From Mycolicibacterium cosmeticum (GTDB lineage: Bacteria; Actinomycetota; Actinomycetes; Mycobacteriales; Mycobacteriaceae), in the NCBI RefSeq assembly GCF_000613185.1, contig NZ_CCBB010000003.1, positions 1,426,001-1,490,000 of the forward strand: a stretch of 64,000 nucleotides of DNA, read 5' to 3'. The position numbers were made by a program, and so were the translations under genes. Below are positions 59,557 through 64,000 of this stretch, in pieces (within the stretch, counting starts at the first letter, position 1; each line of letters opens with the position of its first letter). The notes under the pieces are model-generated. The model worked only from the letters and a program-made list of their open reading frames with translations, made no database searches and had not been told where the DNA came from.

Positions 59557-61530
59557 ATGGGCATCGTCGTTTCCGCGGTCGACGCGCCCTCCGGGGACAG
59601 CGCAGCGATCACCGCGGTATCGGCTCCCGAGCCCGTCGCGAGCATCGGCGATCTGCATGTGACGTTCCGCCGCGGCGGTCGCGACGTACACGCGCTGCGC
59701 GGTGTCACCCTCGGCATCGCACCCGGCGAGATCCTGGGCCTGGTGGGCGAATCCGGTTCGGGCAAGAGCGTCCTGGGGTTCGGCATGCTCGGGCTGTTGC
59801 CCGCGGGCACCCGCATCGACGGCACCATCTCGGTGGCGGGCTCGGACATGGTGCACGGTGACGCCAAGACCCTGCGCAAGGTGCGCCGCCTCGACCTGGG
59901 CGCGGTGTTCCAGGACCCGATGACCTCACTGAACCCCACCATGCGCATCGGCAGACAGGTCGCAGAGGCGGCCGGTAGCACCGAGGAAGCATTGAAACTG
60001 CTGACCGCGGTGGGCATCCCGGAGCCGGCGCGGCGCATGCGGTCCTATCCGCACGAACTGTCCGGCGGGCTGCGGCAGCGGGTGATGATCGCCATCGCCA
60101 TCGCCGGCGACCCCGAACTCATCATCGCCGACGAGCCCACCACCGCACTCGACGTCACCGTCCAGGCACAGGTGCTGACCTTGTTGCAGGGACTGCGCGA
60201 CCAGATCGGCTGCAGCATCGTCTTCATCACCCACGACCTCGGCGTGGCCGCGCAGATCTCGGATCGCATCGCGGTGCTGTACGCGGGCCGGATCGCCGAG
60301 ATCGGGCCCACCGCCGAGGTACTCCAGACCCCCGCGCACCCCTACACCCGCGGGCTGCTGCGTTCCCGGCTGACCTTGCACACACAGCGCGGCAGGCCAC
60401 TGGCCGCGCTGCCGGGCTCGGTGCCCAGCCCGCTGACACCGCTACCGGGGTGCGCGTTCGTGCCGCGCTGCGATCTGGCCACCGAGGACTGTACGAGAAC
60501 ACCGCCGGACCCGATCGCGGTGGCGCCGGGGCGGGTCAGCGCCTGCCTGCTGCCACCAGGTGCGGCCGAGACCGAAGCACAACCCGCGCCCGCGCCCGAG
60601 TCGACGGCCCCGAGCGCCGGCGAGACCGCCCCGTTGATCGAACTGACCGACATCACCAAGACTTTCGCGGTGGCCCGCCGCGGCAAGCTGCAGGCGCTGC
60701 GCGGGGTGACGCTCCGCGTCGGCCACGGTGAATCCGTGGCGCTGGTGGGGGAGAGCGGGTCGGGCAAATCGACGTTGCTGCGCGTCATCGCCGGGCTGGA
60801 GAAGCAGACCTCCGGCACCGTCACCTTGGCCGGTGGCCAACGGCCGCAGATGGTGTTCCAGGACGCCGGTGCCTCGCTGACCCCGTGGTTGTCGGTCGGT
60901 GAGCTGATCGCCGAACGGCTGCGCGGTACCAAGATGTCCCGGGCCCAGCGCCGCGATGCGGTCATCGAGGTGCTGGACCGCGTCGGGTTGCCCGCCGAGG
61001 TGGCCAAGTCGCGCGCCGGTCAGCTTTCCGGCGGTCAGCGCCAACGGGTTTCGCTGGCCCGGGCGACCGTGGTGCCCCCACCGGTGCTGTTGTGTGACGA
61101 GCCGACCAGCGCGCTGGACGTGTCGCTGGCCGCGTCCGTGCTCAACCTGATCGGTGACCTGCGCCGGAGTCTGGACATGTCGGTGGTGTTCGTGACGCAC
61201 GACCTGTCGGTGGCCCGGGTGGTCGCCGACCGCATCGCGGTGATGTATCTGGGCCGCATCGTGGAGGTCGGCCCGGCCGAACAGGTCATCGGCGATCCGG
61301 TCCACCCCTACACCCGGGCACTCGTCGACTCCATCCCGGACCTGGGCCGCGAATCACGGGTGTTGCCAGGCGAACCCGCCAGTCCGTTGTCGCCGCCGCC
61401 GGGATGCGCGTTCCATCCGCGTTGCCCGATCGCCGTCGACGCCTGTGGCGGTGCCGAACTCGACGTGCGCCTGGAAGGTTCCCCGGGCAACCCGCACCAG
61501 GTCGCCTGCATCGAACGGAAGGTGCGCTGA
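59557..61530 (+). CDS. ABC transporter ATP-binding protein, fused DppD-DppF type
   Basis: 657-residue protein with two complete ABC ATPase domains. Domain 1 (about 20-300): GESGSGKS Walker A, LSGGLRQRVMIA signature, LIIADEPTTALD Walker B. Domain 2 (about 350-640): GESGSGKS, LSGGQRQRVSLA, LLCDEPTSALD. Each ends in the oligopeptide-type GCAFVPRC/GCAFHPRC cysteine motif. Powers uptake of peptides, nickel or similar solutes with the permeases at 61530 and 62414. ATG 59557 is chosen because GGGAG is 7 bases away; 59551 is too close. Overlaps the next gene (TGATG). Confidence 0.93.
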   Translation: MGIVVSAVDAPSGDSAAITAVSAPEPVASIGDLHVTFRRGGRDVHALRGVTLGIAPGEILGLVGESGSGKSVLGFGMLGLLPAGTRIDGTISVAGSDMVHGDAKTLRKVRRLDLGAVFQDPMTSLNPTMRIGRQVAEAAGSTEEALKLLTAVGIPEPARRMRSYPHELSGGLRQRVMIAIAIAGDPELIIADEPTTALDVTVQAQVLTLLQGLRDQIGCSIVFITHDLGVAAQISDRIAVLYAGRIAEIGPTAEVLQTPAHPYTRGLLRSRLTLHTQRGRPLAALPGSVPSPLTPLPGCAFVPRCDLATEDCTRTPPDPIAVAPGRVSACLLPPGAAETEAQPAPAPESTAPSAGETAPLIELTDITKTFAVARRGKLQALRGVTLRVGHGESVALVGESGSGKSTLLRVIAGLEKQTSGTVTLAGGQRPQMVFQDAGASLTPWLSVGELIAERLRGTKMSRAQRRDAVIEVLDRVGLPAEVAKSRAGQLSGGQRQRVSLARATVVPPPVLLCDEPTSALDVSLAASVLNLIGDLRRSLDMSVVFVTHDLSVARVVADRIAVMYLGRIVEVGPAEQVIGDPVHPYTRALVDSIPDLGRESRVLPGEPASPLSPPPGCAFHPRCPIAVDACGGAELDVRLEGSPGNPHQVACIERKVR

Positions 61531-62411
61531 TGGTCAGCTCGACGGTGGACGCGATACCGGCCGCACCCGTCTTGGTCCGCAGCCGGAGATGGCGGCTGAC
61601 ACTGCCGCAGTCCCGCTCGGCGATCGTGAACTGGGCGGGCTTCAGCCTGGTGATCCTGGTGACGTTGATCGTCGTCGCGGTGCCGCTGCTGGCGCCGCAC
61701 GACCCCCTCATGCCGGTCGGAATGCCGCTGCAGCCGCCGGGCGCCAACGGTTTCCTGCTCGGCACAGACAGCGTGGGACGCGACATCCTGTCCCGCGTGC
61801 TCTACGGCGCGCGGTCCAGCTGGTTCGCCGCACTGGCGGTGGTGGCGCTGGGACTGCTGATCGGTGGGCTGGTCGGGTTGATCGCCGGCGCCACCGGCGG
61901 CTGGCTCGACGCCACGCTGATGCGCATCACCGACGGCTTCCTGTCACTGCCCGCACCGGTGCTCGCCATCGCGGTGGTGGCCGCCCTCGGGCCCGGCTTC
62001 CTGCACACGCTGATCGCGGTGTCCATCGTCTGGTGGCCGTTCTACGCCCGGCTGGTGCGCGGCGAGGTGGCCCGGTTGGCCGCGCGCCCGCACGTCGAAG
62101 CGGCGAAACTGGCCGGGGTCAGTTGGTTCCGGCTCGCTGGGCGGCACCTGCTCCCGGGCGCGGTGCCCAATGCGTTGGTGGCAGCCAGCCTGGACATCGG
62201 CACGCTGATCCTCACCCTGGCCGCGTTGTCCTTCCTGGGGCTCGGGCAGGCTGCGCCGGCACCCGAGTTGGGCGCCGACTCGGCGCGCAACCTCAGCTAC
62301 TTCCTGCAGCAGTGGTGGCTGCCGGTGATGCCCGGCCTCGGCGTGCTGGTGCTGGCGCTGATCGCCAACATCGCCGGTGACTGCCTGCGCAACCTGATGA
62401 AGACGAGATAG
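61530..62411 (+). CDS. ABC transporter permease (DppC type)
   Basis: 293-residue permease with about six membrane helices. The N-terminal FLLGTDSVGRDILSRVLYGA is the classical DppC/OppC motif, and the EAA loop is EAAKLAGVSWFRLAGRHLLPG. It starts inside the stop of the ATPase gene. The C-terminus LIANIAGDCLRNLMKTR is also typical of the family. The solute is unknown. Confidence 0.92.
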   Translation: MVSSTVDAIPAAPVLVRSRRWRLTLPQSRSAIVNWAGFSLVILVTLIVVAVPLLAPHDPLMPVGMPLQPPGANGFLLGTDSVGRDILSRVLYGARSSWFAALAVVALGLLIGGLVGLIAGATGGWLDATLMRITDGFLSLPAPVLAIAVVAALGPGFLHTLIAVSIVWWPFYARLVRGEVARLAARPHVEAAKLAGVSWFRLAGRHLLPGAVPNALVAASLDIGTLILTLAALSFLGLGQAAPAPELGADSARNLSYFLQQWWLPVMPGLGVLVLALIANIAGDCLRNLMKTR

Positions 62412-62413
62412 CC

Positions 62414-63418
62414 ATGAAAACCTTCATAGCCTCCCGGCTGGGAGCAATGGTCGCCATCCTGGTCGCGTTGACCGCGGTGTTGTTCGTGCTGCAGAACATC
62501 TCCCCGCTGGACCCGGTCAAGGCGCAGTTGGGCGCACAGGCCTCGGCCCAGGCCGTCGCCGCCCGCCGCGAGGCACTGGGGCTGAACGACCCTGTGCTGG
62601 TGCAGTTCTGGCATTACCTGACCGGTGCGGTCACCGGTGATCTGGGTACCTCCTACCGGACCCGGCACGCGGTGCTGTCCGATCTCGGATCGTTCTTCCC
62701 GGCCACGCTCGAGCTGGCGATGTGCGGGCTGCTGATCGCGATCGTGCTCGCCGTGCTGCTGGCCTTCAGCACCACGCTGAAGTGGCGCGGTGCCGGGGTG
62801 CTGCGGGCGGTGTTGTTCACCGGGTCGTCGGCGCCGATGTTCCTGCTGGGCATCGTGGGGTTGATCGTCTTCTACCAGACCCTGGGCTGGGTGCCGGCCA
62901 ACGGCCGTCTGGCCGTGGCGAATCCGCCCGACGGACCGACCGGCCTGCTCACCGTCGACGGGCTGCTGCACGCCCGCTTCGACGTGGTGGCCGACGCCGT
63001 GCACCATCTGATCCTGCCGGCTCTGGTGATCGCGATCGGCCCGGCCGTCGCCATCGGGCGGGTGCTGCGCAGCAGCCTGCTGGCCGATATCGACAGCGAC
63101 TACGCCCGCACCGCCCGGGCCAAGGGCCTGTCCGAGACCCGGATCATGGCCCGGCACGTGCTGCGCAACTCCGTCGGCGCGGCCCTGTCGATGACGGGAT
63201 TGCAAGTCGGACTGATGTTCTCGGGTGTGCTCGTGGTCGAGCAGGTGTTCGGCTGGCCCGGGATCGGGCAGTACATCGCGCAGAGCATCCCCGTCGCGGA
63301 CTTCCCGGCCATCGCCGGCGTCACGCTGATGCTCGGTGCCCTCTACGTCGTCATCAACACGGCCGTGGACCTGCTCCAGGCCGCCGCAGATCCCCGTATC
63401 GCAGTTACAGGAGGTTAG
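62414..63418 (+). CDS. ABC transporter permease (DppB type)
   Basis: 334-residue permease of the DppB/OppB type: N-terminal FIASRLGAMVAILVALTAVL, the middle PATLELAMCGLLIAIVLAVLL with the periplasmic loop, and the EAA loop RTARAKGLSETRIMARHVLRN followed by GVLVVEQVFGWPGIGQYIAQ. The gene starts two bases after dppC-like; a GAGGTTAG sequence near its end is the ribosome site for the next gene. No substrate-binding protein lies upstream; it may follow outside the window. Confidence 0.92.
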   Translation: MKTFIASRLGAMVAILVALTAVLFVLQNISPLDPVKAQLGAQASAQAVAARREALGLNDPVLVQFWHYLTGAVTGDLGTSYRTRHAVLSDLGSFFPATLELAMCGLLIAIVLAVLLAFSTTLKWRGAGVLRAVLFTGSSAPMFLLGIVGLIVFYQTLGWVPANGRLAVANPPDGPTGLLTVDGLLHARFDVVADAVHHLILPALVIAIGPAVAIGRVLRSSLLADIDSDYARTARAKGLSETRIMARHVLRNSVGAALSMTGLQVGLMFSGVLVVEQVFGWPGIGQYIAQSIPVADFPAIAGVTLMLGALYVVINTAVDLLQAAADPRIAVTGG

Positions 63419-64000
63419 GTGCCGAAACAGCCGCTCATCGTGGGCAATCCCGTGCTTGTCGTGGTCGACATGCAGGAGTCCGGCGACATGCCGGTCGAGG
63501 AGGTGGGCATCCCGCACATGGCCGGATACGCCGACCGGATCGCCAAGGCACGCCGACTGATCGCGGCTGCCCGCGCCGCGGCCATCCCGATCGTGTTCTT
63601 CCAGGAAGTGCACCGCGCCAACGGCATCGATTTCGGCCGTGAGCTCGACGGTGTCGAGGGACCGCACTGCATTGACGGGCGGCCCGGCACCCCGCTGCAC
63701 CCGGAGTTGCTGCCCGACCTCGACGGGCCCAACCATGAATTCCACATCGTCAAGCGGCGCTATTCCGGTTTCATCGGCACCGAATTCGAGATCGTGTTGT
63801 CCGGCCTGAAGGCGGACACGCTGGTCCTGATCGGTGGCCTCACCGACGTCTGCGTGCACTACACGTTCGCCGATGCCCACCAGCGCGACTTTCACGTCCG
63901 CGTCGTCACCGACTGCGTCGGCGGGTCCTCCCAGTACCGCCACGACGCGGCGCTGGACGCCATGGAGTACCTGCAGACCGGCGCGATGCGCACCACCGAG
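63419..64000 (+). CDS. isochorismatase-like cysteine hydrolase, partial
   Basis: 194 codons of the gene are present and the frame is open at the right edge. The catalytic triad of the isochorismatase/cysteine hydrolase family is D17 (VVVDMQES), K112 (IVKRRYSG) and C145 (LTDVCVHYT). Members split amides such as N-carbamoyl compounds, nicotinamide or biuret. GTG start at 63419 follows GGAGG (63410-63414). In an operon with the transporter it probably processes the imported solute. The last visible residues (GAMRTTE) suggest only a few residues are missing. Confidence 0.9.
   Translation, partial: MPKQPLIVGNPVLVVVDMQESGDMPVEEVGIPHMAGYADRIAKARRLIAAARAAAIPIVFFQEVHRANGIDFGRELDGVEGPHCIDGRPGTPLHPELLPDLDGPNHEFHIVKRRYSGFIGTEFEIVLSGLKADTLVLIGGLTDVCVHYTFADAHQRDFHVRVVTDCVGGSSQYRHDAALDAMEYLQTGAMRTTE

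Overview
High-GC actinobacterial DNA, almost certainly from a (probably rapidly growing) Mycobacterium/Mycolicibacterium. The evidence is the GTG-rich, tightly overlapping genes, the mycobacterial families present (DUF3349, CYP136, LigB, DinB2, a 13E12/DUF222 remnant) and the gene order. Read from right to left, the backbone matches the M. tuberculosis Rv3045-Rv3063 segment: adhC (57163), DUF3349 (56775), nrdF2 (43592), a Baeyer-Villiger-type monooxygenase and its TetR (42016, 41180), nrdE-nrdI-nrdH (34976-32118), an FMN reductase (31158), TetR-dinB2 (31065-29420), SDR and TetR (27418, 26747), cyp136 (26616), ligB (15383) and cstA (13805). Blocks of other genes are inserted into this backbone. 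The comparison is from memory of the family and locus order, not from an alignment.

Layout. 1-10.3 kb is a lipid/beta-oxidation region: two acyl-CoA dehydrogenases, two thiolases, a FabG-like SDR, an enoyl-CoA hydratase, and GntR and TetR regulators. It also holds a VOC protein, a truncated 13E12 gene and a serine-hydrolase of the beta-lactamase fold. 10.3-18 kb has an F420-type luciferase-like oxidoreductase, cstA with an overlapping ybdD-like gene, ligB, a PPOX-fold protein, a GatB/YqeY protein and a membrane-anchored molybdopterin oxidoreductase. 18-25 kb is accessory: an SDR, a duplicated zinc-peptidase lipoprotein, TSUP and APC transporters, a DUF294 nucleotidyltransferase overlapping a Fic protein, and an unknown gene behind what looks like a branched-chain amino-acid attenuator.

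25-35 kb is backbone: cyp136 with a divergent TetR and palindromic operator, an SDR, a TetR-dinB2-ATPase operon, an FMN reductase and nrdHIE. 35-42 kb inserts a DUF5997 protein, an orphan LysR effector domain with a basic tail, an OFA-type MFS transporter with its micro-subunit between two copies of a 65-bp hairpin repeat, a PhyH dioxygenase, a GNAT and a geranylgeranyl-reductase-like protein. 44.6-56.7 kb inserts a LysR/SDR pair, a secreted small protein, SOUL protein, topoisomerase IB, two tandem paralogous microproteins, a histidine kinase with two response regulators, a bicupin and a PaoABC-like three-subunit molybdenum hydroxylase. 58.4-64 kb has a YCII protein, a TetR, and an oligopeptide-type ABC transporter operon ending in an isochorismatase-like hydrolase cut by the window edge.

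How parts work together. nrdH/I/E and nrdF2 build a class Ib ribonucleotide reductase from two loci about 9 kb apart. Both loci carry two NrdR-box-like sites exactly 32 bp apart, and the second site contains the -10 of a TTGTCGG..N8-TAGTGT element resembling the PafBC (RecA-NDp) DNA-damage promoter. ligB and dinB2 make the window rich in DNA-repair and dNTP-supply genes. The most unusual signals are the leaderless MHRILVV leader peptide/attenuator at 24.6 kb, the paired microproteins at 48.6-49.1 kb, and the DUF294/Fic pair whose Fic protein carries a VbhA-like N-terminal segment.
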